The position numbers and the translations under genes were made by a program. Under the pieces are notes generated by a model. The model worked only from the letters and a program-made list of their open reading frames with translations. It ran no database searches and was not told the DNA's origin. DNA of 64,000 nt from Thalassotalea sp. 273M-4. GTDB taxonomy: Bacteria; Pseudomonadota; Gammaproteobacteria; Enterobacterales; Alteromonadaceae. Position 1 is the first letter of the stretch, and each line of letters opens with the position of its first letter. Shown here piece by piece: positions 18,578 to 26,322 of this stretch. Location of the stretch: positions 558,001-622,000 of the forward strand of contig NZ_CP166961.1 of NCBI RefSeq assembly GCF_041410465.1, given 5' to 3'.

Positions 18578-18622
18578 TGGTGGCCCCACCCTGACTTGAA
18601 CAGGGGACCTGCCGATTATGAG
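18578..18622 (-). repeat. attL: tRNA 3'-half copy B
   Basis: 45 bp identical to 29114-29158, running from the CCA end to the anticodon loop (GATTATGAG). The DNA before it (18486-18577) also resembles the DNA before the real tRNA end (29024-29113), including TTTCAGGCACAAAAAAAG and CTTGTTTTCTAAG, but its terminator stem has diverged. This marks the left junction of island II. Confidence 0.85.
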
Positions 18623-18665
18623 ATCAAAAGACAGGCCAAATCTCTGCTTCATAGCCCATGAAAAC
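18614..18665 (+). repeat. Island left-end repeat, copy 2
   Basis: Matches 15682-15734: GATTATGAG, TCAAAA, CAGGC and TAGCCCATGAAAAC at near-equal spacing. It marks the element side of attL. Confidence 0.7.
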
Positions 18666-18874
18666 TAAGGGGTTTTCGAGTAAGCACCTCAATAAAACTC
18701 CGAAACTGACCCTATACCGAACCTTCCTGAACTTGTTGGTTGCAGTGATAGACTAACATCAAGAAAAATATGTGGTTTCTCGTTCCGAACTCCGATATCT
18801 CACCGAAATGGTTGGTTGAAAATTAACCGATTGGGTGGCATTGTAAGTAAAATAAAAAAGTCAAAGGAATATGT

Positions 18875-20299
18875 ATGAAAGTGAAAATAATACTAACAGG
18901 AATAGTAGCTATTACCTGGCTAATGGCTTGTAAACCTGATTCGTTTAAGGAAAAACAAATAGAGGCATTTATTGTTGTAGGAGCAGGAAATGGTATTCCA
19001 TTAGCTGGTCGGGAGATTGTGGGACTTGACGATTCCTTTCAAGCAAAGATAGCTAGCCTAAAGATTGACTATGACAAAGAAGTAAAACTTTTAATTGAAG
19101 AAACTTTTGAAAATGATCCCTCTTTACGAAAGTCTTTTGATAAGCATCAGGCTTATGTTAATGAAAACTTGGAACAAATAAGATCCTTTAATTTAAAGAA
19201 GAAAGAGGTTGCAGCAAGTACGGCTGACGATTTCAAAAATGTAGTAAAAGAGCGTAAAGCCCCTCTACTAGAAAAGAAAAACTTTCTGAAAGCAGATCTG
19301 ATTCATATTGAAGTAATACAAAAAGAATTAAACTTTAAAAAGGATAAACTGTTCAATCAAATAATCTTAAAAAAAGAACAGATAAGAGAAAATAAAGCTT
19401 TTATAAACGAGAAAGGCAAAAGACTTTCGCTAATTATAAAAGCATATATTTTAGATAATGGCCTAACGGATAGGGAACCTTCTGAAATCATAAACGTTAC
19501 TCCGGCTTCGAAGTACTTTACAGGAATGTATAAGGTCAAAAACCCAAACACAACTAATATAAGCCAAGAGTATTACCATTTAGACAATGTATCGTTAAGG
19601 GTAGGAAAAAAATTATCCAATAAAATTGATCCCATTGTTTTTGATATTATCAAGAAGCATGAAATGAATACTTTTCTTGATGATGAAATTCATGATTTGG
19701 AGCTAAAGATGTATGAGTCTGAAGTCGCGATAGAAAGTAAATATTCTGGCGATGAAAAACTTTTACAGTATTCTAAGTATGAAGGCAGCCGAAATATAGA
19801 GTCCTTTGATGAAAGGTTAAAGGTTTGTTTAAAAGTAATCAATCAGCTACTTAATTTAGTGCAAAATGAATTAAAAGAACTCACTGACCTCGGTTATATA
19901 GATAAACTTAAAGCGGAAAAAATGGAGGAAATTGATTGGGAAATCAAACTTAGAAATGAATTAACGGAACTTTATGAAGAGACTTTTAGAGCTAACTTAG
20001 AGCTGCATATGGTCGACAAAATGACAATTCTGGAAGCAAAATACCTAGAACTTATCTATATGGTATTTAGTAGTAGTGAAATATTTTCTGTGTACACTGG
20101 AGCAGATGGTACCGCTATTATTCCTTCAAATAGTTCATTCTTGTACTTTAGAGCTAGTCGATTAAAGGATGAAAAGTATAGTTGGTTGATCAAGACTCAG
20201 CCGGGCACTGACAAACAAATTATATCAAATCATAATATAACCTATGACTCGACTGTTTTAGGATTGTGGGTTTTTGATGTATTCAATAATACTATTTAA
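18875..20299 (+). CDS. Predicted lipoprotein with long coiled coil, island cargo
   Basis: Protein of 474 residues with a lipoprotein signal (MKVKIILTGIVAITWLMAC, lipobox LMAC). Residues about 30-52 (EAFIVVGAGNGIPLAGREIV) and about 400-440 (FSVYTGADGTAIIPSNSSFL, then YFRASRL) look like two parts of one beta-sandwich with a GADG turn. Between them lies a highly charged helical region of more than 300 residues rich in Lys/Glu, probably coiled coil. It reads as a surface domain interrupted by a coiled-coil stalk. AAAGGAATATGT precedes the start. It is alone at the left end of island II, AT-rich and of unknown function. Confidence 0.6.
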   Translation: MKVKIILTGIVAITWLMACKPDSFKEKQIEAFIVVGAGNGIPLAGREIVGLDDSFQAKIASLKIDYDKEVKLLIEETFENDPSLRKSFDKHQAYVNENLEQIRSFNLKKKEVAASTADDFKNVVKERKAPLLEKKNFLKADLIHIEVIQKELNFKKDKLFNQIILKKEQIRENKAFINEKGKRLSLIIKAYILDNGLTDREPSEIINVTPASKYFTGMYKVKNPNTTNISQEYYHLDNVSLRVGKKLSNKIDPIVFDIIKKHEMNTFLDDEIHDLELKMYESEVAIESKYSGDEKLLQYSKYEGSRNIESFDERLKVCLKVINQLLNLVQNELKELTDLGYIDKLKAEKMEEIDWEIKLRNELTELYEETFRANLELHMVDKMTILEAKYLELIYMVFSSSEIFSVYTGADGTAIIPSNSSFLYFRASRLKDEKYSWLIKTQPGTDKQIISNHNITYDSTVLGLWVFDVFNNTI

Positions 20300-20623
20300 A
20301 ATGTTTAAAACTTTCATTTATCTGCACTAGCTAAGACTTGGTCTGACAGTTGCCCGTTTTGAATCTGTGGCTGTCAGTTCTGGTTTGAGCTAACTCTTCA
20401 ATTTTACTAGTTTATACTTGAATCGATAGTTACCCTCTTTTCAGTGGAACTGTCCGCTTAGATTTCAACTCTTTTGTCAAATAACAAAACTTCGCTAATT
20501 TATAAAACTAGTTATTGAGACTTAGTAAGTATTTTTTCTTTAACCAACTAAAAAAACATTACACGGATGTTTATTGAGTCACATCCAGACCGCTCCAGCT
20601 AACTAATTTAAAAGGAACTTATT
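20300..20623. other. Intergenic stretch before the island csrA
   Basis: About 320 bp. CTGACAG (20343-20349) and CTGTCAG (20371-20377) can pair but lack a T-run. The rest presumably carries the csrA promoter. No gene found. Confidence 0.5.
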
Positions 20624-20797
20624 ATGCTTATCTTAACTCGCAAAGTCTGCGAAACCATCAAAATTGGTCAAGATATCACATGTACTGTTTTGGGGTTGAA
20701 AGGCAACCAGATCAGAATAGGTGTTGACGCACCTAAAGAAGTCGAAATCCATCGTGAAGAAATCTTTGATGCAATTTATAAAGAGCCTCAAGAATAG
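20624..20797 (+). CDS. csrA: CsrA/RsmA-family RNA-binding translational regulator encoded on island II
   Basis: Complete 57-residue CsrA homologue: [20 protein letters not shown], then [20 protein letters not shown] and [17 protein letters not shown]. CsrA dimers bind GGA motifs in mRNA leaders and usually block ribosome access. The RNA-contact residues Leu4, Arg6 and Arg44 are kept, as is the VLGxKGNQxRIGV core. It differs from typical chromosomal CsrA (MLILTRRVGETLMIGD...) at many positions, including Cys at residues 9 and 20, and is slightly shorter. AAAAGGAACTTATT precedes the ATG and itself contains GGA, so autoregulation is possible. The host surely has its own csrA elsewhere, so this is a second, mobile copy. 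Confidence 0.92.
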   Translation: MLILTRKVCETIKIGQDITCTVLGLKGNQIRIGVDAPKEVEIHREEIFDAIYKEPQE

Positions 20798-20818
20798 AAG
20801 CACAAAAAATAAGTTCGT

Positions 20819-20851
20819 CACCCCCAGCAGAAACTGGGGGATGAGGTTTTC
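20819..20851 (+). terminator. csrA terminator
   Basis: CCCCCAG and CTGGGGG form a 7-bp GC stem around CAGAAA, followed by ATGAGGTTTTC, 24 bp after the csrA stop. The U-tract is short. Confidence 0.5.
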
Positions 20852-20876
20852 TGCTTTAGGCGTGTAGCCTAAGACT

Positions 20877-21161
20877 CTATTTCTTATCATCATCTCCTTT
20901 CATTCTGTTGTATAGGTAGTAACCAGCAAATGCTGTTACAGCAAACGTAGCTACGCCGATTGCAATGTTCCTTGTTCTTACCGCATGTTTCATCGCTTCA
21001 GTAGCTGCTTTTACAGCAGGCCCATTAGCAGCTATTCCAGCATGATAAGAATTTCCGGTTAATTTTAATAACCCCTGTTTCATGCTCCCATTTCCAGTAG
21101 TTGTTAATAAATTAATTACTCCTGATCCCGATAAAGGTTTTATTACGTTTGCTAAACCCAT
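20877..21161 (-). CDS. Small membrane protein divergent from the XRE regulator
   Basis: Protein of 94 residues with a Gly/Ala-rich N-terminal half (GLANVIKPLSGSGVINLL, HAGIAANGPAVKAATEAMK) and one C-terminal membrane helix (NIAIGVATFAVTAFAGYYLY) followed by a charged tail (NRMKGDDDKK). The start is preceded by AAAGGAGACC on the minus strand, a strong ribosome-binding site, supporting it as real. It is transcribed away from the XRE gene, and the region between holds palindromes. No family is recognised. Confidence 0.65.
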   Translation of the reverse strand: MGLANVIKPLSGSGVINLLTTTGNGSMKQGLLKLTGNSYHAGIAANGPAVKAATEAMKHAVRTRNIAIGVATFAVTAFAGYYLYNRMKGDDDKK

Positions 21162-21207
21162 ATTAGGTCTCCTTTATTAATAATTGAAAAATTATACATA
21201 TCATCTA

Positions 21208-21270
21208 TAATATGCGTAATGTAAAATATATTCTAAAAGCGAATATATTCGTAATCAGCATAATATGCGT
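21208..21270. promoter_or_regulatory. Operator-like palindromes between divergent genes
   Basis: CGAATATATTCG (21240-21251) is a perfect 12-bp palindrome, flanked by direct repeats ATAATATGCGT at 21208-21218 and 21260-21270. They sit between the divergent starts at 21161 and 21291, as expected for binding sites of the adjacent XRE regulator. Confidence 0.5.
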
Positions 21271-21290
21271 TTTTGGGTTTGTCAACTTTT

Positions 21291-21641
21291 ATGAAACAAT
21301 TAACCACGTATAATGCCCTGTTGGGTTTTGAGCTCGAAAAACAACGTAAAGAAAAAGGTCTTGAGCAGTCGCAAATTGCAGATTTAGCAGGTATTTCTCA
21401 GCCAGTCTTGTCTAGGCTAGAAAAAGGGAAAGCTTTGATAACGATCGATCAGTTGTTTGTTATTTGCAAAGCGTTAGAGGTGAACCCTGAACACATTATT
21501 AGGAAAGTTAACTCAGGCGTGAAAGCGATCGAAAAAGAGAATAAAGTTGATATAACAACAACTAAATCCGCAAGTGATTTTGGTCCTATTTTAACAGGTG
21601 CGGCTATAGGTTCTTTGTTGACATTATTTTTAAAAAAATAA
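21291..21641 (+). CDS. XRE-family HTH regulator with C-terminal hydrophobic segment
   Basis: Protein of about 116 residues. The helix-turn-helix (GFELEKQRKEKGLEQSQIAD, then LAGISQPVLSRLEKGKALIT) spans about residues 10-65 and is a standard Cro/CI-type DNA-binding domain. The C-terminus ends in a probable membrane or packing helix (GPILTGAAIGSLLTLFLKK), unusual for a small repressor. The ATG at 21291 gives a normal domain start; an upstream TTG at 21273 would add six residues. It probably controls itself and the divergent gene through the palindromes at 21208-21270. Confidence 0.75.
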   Translation: MKQLTTYNALLGFELEKQRKEKGLEQSQIADLAGISQPVLSRLEKGKALITIDQLFVICKALEVNPEHIIRKVNSGVKAIEKENKVDITTTKSASDFGPILTGAAIGSLLTLFLKK

Positions 21642-21684
21642 ACCCGTCCACCCCAGCCGAAGCTGAGGCGGGGGGTTTTCCAGA
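21633..21684. terminator. Bidirectional terminator between XRE regulator and integrase
   Basis: A GC-rich imperfect stem (CCACCCCAGC with GCTGAGGCGGGG) lies between the two convergent stop codons. On the minus strand it has a TTCG loop and ends in TTTATTTTTTT, so it should work best for the integrase transcript; on the plus strand it ends in GGTTTTC. Confidence 0.65.
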
Positions 21685-21743
21685 GTGTGACAGAGTGGCA
21701 CCGTTGCAGTGCCGCAGTAGGGGAGCCAAGCACGAGGCCCAAA

Positions 21744-22955
21744 CTACTCAGAGTGGACCAGTTTGAGAGCCGGTCGGGGCGAGGGCGTTGCACTGGCGGC
21801 AGTGAGTCGGGCTGACGCCGCATCGACTGCATCATGCAAGGTCTCTGTTGATAGATGAGCATAACGTTGAGTCACTTTCGGTTCTGAGTGACCCAATATA
21901 TGCTGTACCTCATACAAAGAACGCCCACTGTTCACTAACAAAGAAGCATACTGATGACGCAGGTCATGCAGGCGCAGATTGGGTAAACCAGCCTTAGCTC
22001 GTATACGTGTCCAACCCTTCTTGATGCACTTATACGGCAACCCTGTCACAGCATTGATAAAGACAAATTCATGCGTGTCTTTGGTGTCAACAGATTTGAG
22101 TATTCCCAGTGCCACATCATTTAGGGGAATGGCTCGCATCTTCTTGGCTTTTGCCACCGTTGCAGGAACACGCCATACACGGTTATCCAAATCGATATGC
22201 TCCCATTTAGCCAACAATGCTTCACTTTTACGGGCGCCAGTTGATAACAGGAACATGGCAATGTTTGAAACAGCCCGATTGGCGTCTGTTTTCAAAACAT
22301 GAACCAAACGCGCCAACTCAGCATCATTCATATAACGTTCTATGTCGTTACTCTCACGGAACAGCTTCACCCTACTTATAGGATTGCTTTCTATGAGTTC
22401 CCAATCAACGGCTAGGTTTAGTGTTCTCCTTAGTAGCTTAATATAATGGTCACAGGTAGCCGCACTTCTGCTTTGACGCATGAACAGGTGAAACTTCTCA
22501 ACCGCAGAGCGAGTGACTTGGTTTAACCGACAATCGCCAAAAAGCGCCTTCAGGTGTGTATTGAACATCTGCTCATCGTTCTTCCATGTGCGTTTGTGTT
22601 GCTTGGCATAAGGCAAATATCTTTCAAGCATGAACTCACTGTAGGTCATAACATTGCGACGTTTATCTCGCTCTTCTTTAGGGCTTTTGCCTGAGTTGAT
22701 TTCAGCCTTTAGTTCAAGAACTTTAGCCTTTGCCACTGAAAGTTTTGTACCAGCAGTCGTACCTATTTTGACCGTACATGTCTTACCAGAGTTGTCTTTA
22801 TACCTTAGATAATAAGTGCCTTTGCCTTGTGATTTATTTCTAACTTCCACAAAGAAGCCAGGAGTTTTACCACAGACAAACTCTATCCTTGTCTTATCTT
22901 TCGGGCAGACTAAGCCTGTCCTGATGAACTCAGGAGTAATTGCATTTATTCGCAT
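21744..22955 (-). CDS. int: Tyrosine recombinase integrase of island II
   Basis: Site-specific recombinase of 403 residues that would integrate and excise the island at the tRNA. An N-terminal arm-binding domain (about 1-95, with FFVEVRNKSQGKGTYYLRYK) and a SAM-like core-binding domain (about 100-195) precede the catalytic domain. The catalytic residues Arg242 (STGARKSEAL), a Lys near 270, His330 and Arg333 (HDLRH), His356 (LGHSEP) and the nucleophile Tyr365 (TQRYAHLS) are all present, so it should be active. A short Ala/Pro-rich tail follows. It lies inside the island, about 3.1 kb from attL, downstream of the replication genes. Confidence 0.93.
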   Translation of the reverse strand: MRINAITPEFIRTGLVCPKDKTRIEFVCGKTPGFFVEVRNKSQGKGTYYLRYKDNSGKTCTVKIGTTAGTKLSVAKAKVLELKAEINSGKSPKEERDKRRNVMTYSEFMLERYLPYAKQHKRTWKNDEQMFNTHLKALFGDCRLNQVTRSAVEKFHLFMRQSRSAATCDHYIKLLRRTLNLAVDWELIESNPISRVKLFRESNDIERYMNDAELARLVHVLKTDANRAVSNIAMFLLSTGARKSEALLAKWEHIDLDNRVWRVPATVAKAKKMRAIPLNDVALGILKSVDTKDTHEFVFINAVTGLPYKCIKKGWTRIRAKAGLPNLRLHDLRHQYASLLVNSGRSLYEVQHILGHSEPKVTQRYAHLSTETLHDAVDAASARLTAASATPSPRPALKLVHSE

Positions 22956-23017
22956 AGAATTCCCCTAGGTGGAGGTGTTAAGTGAAGGCGCACGGTAGAC
23001 ACCATGCGCAAAGTTTT

Positions 23018-23320
23018 CTAAAGTTCATCAGCCTCAAAATAAGTGGTCGTGTATTTCTTTGGCTCTTTTACAAAGATTGAGCTGAATGCATCTACGTCCT
23101 GATAAAGTTGATAGCCATATTTATGACATGTATTAATGAATCTAAAATAAACATGTTTAGCCATAATTGGGGTTAAACGACTCCAGAAATCATCACCAAA
23201 GAACTCTTCTAAAGTGCCGCAAGTCATATCTGGATATTCTCTCTCTGAAATAGATAACGCCATATATATAATAACGTCGATATGTTCATCGAAAGTTCGT
23301 TTTTCAAATGGTAAATTCAT
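23018..23320 (-). CDS. Hypothetical protein, island II
   Basis: Soluble acidic protein of 100 residues (MNLPFEKRTFDEHIDVIIYM and LEEFFGDDFWSRLTPIMAKH are characteristic stretches), with no known domain. AGAGGAATTCTT precedes the ATG on the minus strand. It sits 62 bp before the integrase in the same direction and may share its transcript. A G10 run lies 42 bp upstream of its start. Confidence 0.55.
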   Translation of the reverse strand: MNLPFEKRTFDEHIDVIIYMALSISEREYPDMTCGTLEEFFGDDFWSRLTPIMAKHVYFRFINTCHKYGYQLYQDVDAFSSIFVKEPKKYTTTYFEADEL

Positions 23321-23362
23321 AAGAATTCCTCTTGGTTAAGTTAATAAATAAGGTGACAAAAA

Positions 23363-23372
23363 GGGGGGGGGG
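23363..23372. repeat. G10 homopolymer run
   Basis: Ten consecutive G on the plus strand (C on the coding strand) between two minus-strand genes, 42 bp before the start of the 100-aa protein. Tracts of this length can slip during replication. Confidence 0.7.
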
Positions 23373-23391
23373 AAGGGATCACTTCCTCCAT

Positions 23392-23643
23392 TTATTTTCT
23401 GCGATATTGGTTGTGTCTTTGCGAGGACAGGGCGTCTGTTCCTAGTCCTCTTTTAAGACCGAGAATGCTTTGTTTACGAGTAACAGCCTTTCCAAATTCA
23501 TTAGTAAGCTGGGCCAGTGTTAAAATATTCCAGACTTCTTCTGGTACGCATTCTTTAGCGGTAATTAAAATACCTTTGGGTAATGTGGGAATATGTTGTA
23601 GAGCTTCCGCAAATGCAAAATTGAGCAGTTCTTGCTGTGTCAT
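23392..23643 (-). CDS. Small hypothetical protein, island II
   Basis: Protein of 83 residues, N-terminal half hydrophobic-amphipathic (MTQQELLNFAFAEALQHIPT) and C-terminus basic (SSQRHNQYRRK), possibly DNA binding. CTGGAGATC precedes the start. Between VapE and the integrase in a run of same-strand genes. No family recognised. Confidence 0.55.
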   Translation of the reverse strand: MTQQELLNFAFAEALQHIPTLPKGILITAKECVPEEVWNILTLAQLTNEFGKAVTRKQSILGLKRGLGTDALSSQRHNQYRRK

Positions 23644-23824
23644 GATTTGATCTCCAGATAGAATTTAAAATTAAAGGTTGTGGAAGTGGGGGGAGGTGGT
23701 AGCAAAAAATGAAATTTTGTTGCTTCATTCACTGCCTTCTCCCAAATTTTTGAGTTACTGCTGCCCCACCCCCCCCAAGTTGAAGCTATGGGGGGAGGCG
23801 AAAGCAAAACTTATTTATTAGCGG

Positions 23825-25123
23825 CTAGCGGGTTGGCGGAACGAGCCACTTCATGGAACCACTGGACTTTTTAGGTTCGCCAAAATGCTCTCGCAAGTAA
23901 GCACCACACTCTCTTGCTTGCGAGTTAGTTGCTCTTTCAATGCCGACCATTTTTAAAACTTCAGTGGCAGTCTTTTTCTGCCATTGAAATTTATCTACTT
24001 CTATGTCAAGTTCTGTCGATAGCAGGTCAGCAATGGCAGTTGTGGTTCTGTAATTTTTGTTTTGGGACTCCAAAATATCTTGCACACCGTCATCTAGCCA
24101 GTATTGCTTATGTTTCTCCTCTGTTGTGTACATATGATACATTTGTGCCCAGAACTGCTGCATATCGATATTGTGTGAATGATCAATAGATACGCACGGT
24201 ATGACCCACCATCGGGTATTGCCTGTTTCATCGACAAGAAAGTTGGGTGTGTTCACCGTTGCGGCAAAAACAGTTCGTCTAGGGTATTCAGAATCTCTTC
24301 TATCATAAGGAAGTCGAACTTTGTCCTTATCGCTTGTGATAAAGCCCTTGAGTCTGGCGACATCCTTCTTCAAAGAGCTATCCAATTCACCAATTTCAAC
24401 AATCCAGTGGCGAGTGGCTGAAATGATGGAATCTTTATTCGATGCATCTAAATGGTGGTCTATTTTGATAACGTCATCAGCAAGAGCTGGCTCTGAAATA
24501 AGCTTTCTAATCCATCTTGTCTTGCCAATGCTTTGAGCGCCTTGAAGTGTAAGAACACCTCTGCAACTGAATCCTCTTTCTAGCGTTATTGCAGCGATAG
24601 CGCTTAAGAACCATTTTTGCATTAGATGTTGTTTGCAGTGTTCATTAAAATCCTCCTGTGTAGATATGGTGTTGCACATAGCTTTTAACCTGTCTTGACC
24701 GTCCCATGGTTTATCTTTGATCCACTCTAAAACGGAATTGAACGGGTTTTTGGCTGCAATGGCGTATATGTATTTATCAAATAGACCAGAGTAAATACCA
24801 TTCAAGTTTGCCAAGCTTGCGAGGTAGATTAATGCACTGTTATCTGCGACATCTGAGCAACTTTTAAATCCGACAATTGATATTTTGATGTCTTTACGAA
24901 TGACGTCGTATTGCACCTTAATATCGTAAGCCTGAAACATGTACTCCGCGTTTCTTTGAGTTTTCGCAGGTTTTATGCTGTTCGAGACTTTGTCTGGAAA
25001 TTGGTGTGCTGGTATTGGGGCTGGGTTGTTGATATCGAAAGGTTCAACTTTTGATAAGTAATGGACATTGTCATTTTCAGAATCACCCGTGTACGACTGA
25101 TTATCTATGACTTTTGGGGCCAT
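23825..25123 (-). CDS. VapE-family (virulence-associated E) P-loop ATPase, likely island replication protein
   Basis: Protein of 432 residues matching the VapE/primase-C-terminal type (PF05272-like) NTPases found in satellites and prophages. An N-terminal region with PFNSVLEWIKDKPWDGQDRL is followed by the Walker A GAQSIGKT at about residues 195-202. Conserved family stretches DKVRLPYDRRDSEYPRRTVF and ATVNTPNFLVDETGNTRWWV contain the Walker B/sensor side. Such proteins act as helicases or initiators of element replication. No primase catalytic domain is visible at the N-terminus. It supports reading island II as an element able to replicate after excision. Confidence 0.85.
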   Translation of the reverse strand: MAPKVIDNQSYTGDSENDNVHYLSKVEPFDINNPAPIPAHQFPDKVSNSIKPAKTQRNAEYMFQAYDIKVQYDVIRKDIKISIVGFKSCSDVADNSALIYLASLANLNGIYSGLFDKYIYAIAAKNPFNSVLEWIKDKPWDGQDRLKAMCNTISTQEDFNEHCKQHLMQKWFLSAIAAITLERGFSCRGVLTLQGAQSIGKTRWIRKLISEPALADDVIKIDHHLDASNKDSIISATRHWIVEIGELDSSLKKDVARLKGFITSDKDKVRLPYDRRDSEYPRRTVFAATVNTPNFLVDETGNTRWWVIPCVSIDHSHNIDMQQFWAQMYHMYTTEEKHKQYWLDDGVQDILESQNKNYRTTTAIADLLSTELDIEVDKFQWQKKTATEVLKMVGIERATNSQARECGAYLREHFGEPKKSSGSMKWLVPPTR

Positions 25124-25274
25124 ATATCTTTCTCCTAATTGTTAATGAGCAAGGTATAGCGTAGTGCTATAAAACAGTTCTCATTTTGAAGAAATTTATG
25201 TGGCCCTGCATGTAAGATAAGTTAAAAGTTTTACTGCTAAAAGGCTCCTTAATTTAAAAAATTATGCAATTAAA

Positions 25275-25880
25275 TTACTTGACTGTTTCATCTTCAAAGA
25301 ATTTCTTAGCTTCAGCTAATAATTTTTCGAATGTTTGTGAATCTTTATTTAAGAGGGCCCCTTCTGAGTTTTCTATTATCAGGTTAGCCAGATTGGCGTT
25401 GTTTTCATTTTTCAAGAGTCTTTGTAGAATGGCGATAAAGAATAAGGTGTTCTTTTTCTTGTCTTTTCGCCAATTTTTACTGTGTTGTGGACTTGGAATC
25501 TTTTTATCAATCGAGCTTAACCAATTAGTTGCTGATGTATAATTTAACCTGATTTCGTTACAATCTTTCGTATCCAATTCATCAACTTTTATTTGGTTCT
25601 CATTTATTGCTTTTTTAATTTCATCTCGTCTCTGACTTAGTATTGTAATTGCATCCTTGTCTTCATCAATCGGTAGTATTACATTGCCTGTAACTGAATT
25701 GGGTGTTGTTTCTGCTATCTCATAGCCCTTAAAGGATCTTTTTTTGGTAGTAAAACGAGAAATTACACTTGCAAGTGAAAATCCTGGTTTGTGATGATCA
25801 AATTGATCAAAGCCAAAGCTTAGTAAAGTTAGTGCATTAATTGAAATAGAGTCTTGGAATTCGAAGCGTAAATTCGACAT
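25275..25880 (-). CDS. Hypothetical protein, island II
   Basis: Protein of about 201 residues without signal peptide or clear domain. It is highly charged and mostly helical (AITILSQRRDEIKKAINENQ, KDKKKNTLFFIAILQRLLKN). The start at 25880 is chosen because GGGAG lies 7 nt upstream on the minus strand; in-frame ATGs at 25892 and 25901 lack a good site. It lies upstream of vapE in the same direction with a 151-bp gap. Function unknown. Confidence 0.6.
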   Translation of the reverse strand: MSNLRFEFQDSISINALTLLSFGFDQFDHHKPGFSLASVISRFTTKKRSFKGYEIAETTPNSVTGNVILPIDEDKDAITILSQRRDEIKKAINENQIKVDELDTKDCNEIRLNYTSATNWLSSIDKKIPSPQHSKNWRKDKKKNTLFFIAILQRLLKNENNANLANLIIENSEGALLNKDSQTFEKLLAEAKKFFEDETVK

Positions 25881-25935
25881 GGTTGCTCCCATTGTAAGCA
25901 TAATAATTAAAGGACATCCTTGTCCTTTTTATAAC

Positions 25936-26151
25936 TTAAATCAATAGAGTTCTTTGTTTTCTATCTAAAAAGTTTGAGAGATACTCTTCCAGTTGACCTT
26001 CACCAAAATTATCGAACTCGCTGTCCAGTATTTGAATGGCAATCAGTTCATACAGTTCATACTTATCTGTAGGTGTCATATCTGGCGTAACATGCTCTTG
26101 AAAGGCTTTTTCAAGACGAACGCCAACCTCCGATAGTGCTCGGTGTTTCAT
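25936..26151 (-). CDS. Small acidic hypothetical protein, island II
   Basis: Protein of 71 residues, acidic and helical (EVGVRLEKAFQEHVTPDMTP, DKYELYELIAIQILDSEFDN). CAGGAGAAATAT precedes the ATG. It begins 15 bp after the stop of the small membrane protein gene and is likely in the recombinase operon. No family recognised. Confidence 0.6.
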   Translation of the reverse strand: MKHRALSEVGVRLEKAFQEHVTPDMTPTDKYELYELIAIQILDSEFDNFGEGQLEEYLSNFLDRKQRTLLI

Positions 26152-26166
26152 ATATTTCTCCTGCGA

Positions 26167-26322
26167 TTATCTTTTGAAGTAATAGAAAGGGGCTAGTAGG
26201 GCTAAAGCCACAAAGGCATGGATTGGAAAGCAGTACGCTAACAAACCTAATATGACTATCTGTTGTGCTCTTTTGGGGCCAATCAAAAGCAATATGCCAC
26301 CAACAATCAACACACTGGTCAT
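26167..26322 (-). CDS. 51-aa membrane protein coupled to the serine recombinase
   Basis: A short gene encoding an almost wholly hydrophobic peptide: MTSVLIVGGILLLIGPKRAQ followed by QIVILGLLAYCFPIHAFVAL and ALLAPFYYFKR. Two membrane helices separated by a basic turn are likely. Its ATG overlaps the recombinase stop (ATGA), and AAGGAGGTGA, a perfect Shine-Dalgarno match, sits 4 nt before it. That coupling is the main evidence that it is real. Function unknown; it could be holin-like, but this is only a size-and-topology resemblance. Confidence 0.65.
   Translation of the reverse strand: MTSVLIVGGILLLIGPKRAQQIVILGLLAYCFPIHAFVALALLAPFYYFKR

Larger units (their letters stand above)
15682..18622. 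mobile_element. Decayed genomic island (island I) next to the tRNA(CAU) islands
   Basis: The segment starts with the left-end motif also seen at the start of the larger island: GATTATGAG, then TCAAAA, CAGGC and TAGCCCATGAAAAC at matching spacing (15682-15734 versus 18614-18665). It ends at a tRNA 3'-half copy (18578-18622). It keeps a truncated copy of the conserved 160-aa island gene and three cargo-like genes, but no integrase or replication gene. The left-end DNA is fused directly into the conserved gene, indicating an internal deletion that removed the island's core. The tRNA 3' half expected left of 15682 is missing. Extent is inferred from repeats. Confidence 0.65.
18343..18874. other. 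Island junction region with stacked tRNA-end copies
   Basis: About 530 bp holding two copies of the tRNA terminator plus tRNA 3' end (18397-18459 and about 18530-18622), then the left end of island II. After the left-end motif, AACTCCGA occurs near 18696 and again near 18788, possibly integrase arm sites. No gene is present. Confidence 0.7.

Noticed and set aside
23340..23800. CRISPR-like or other array suggested by repeated G and C runs
   Set aside because: The runs are homopolymers at irregular spacing without constant repeat or spacer units.
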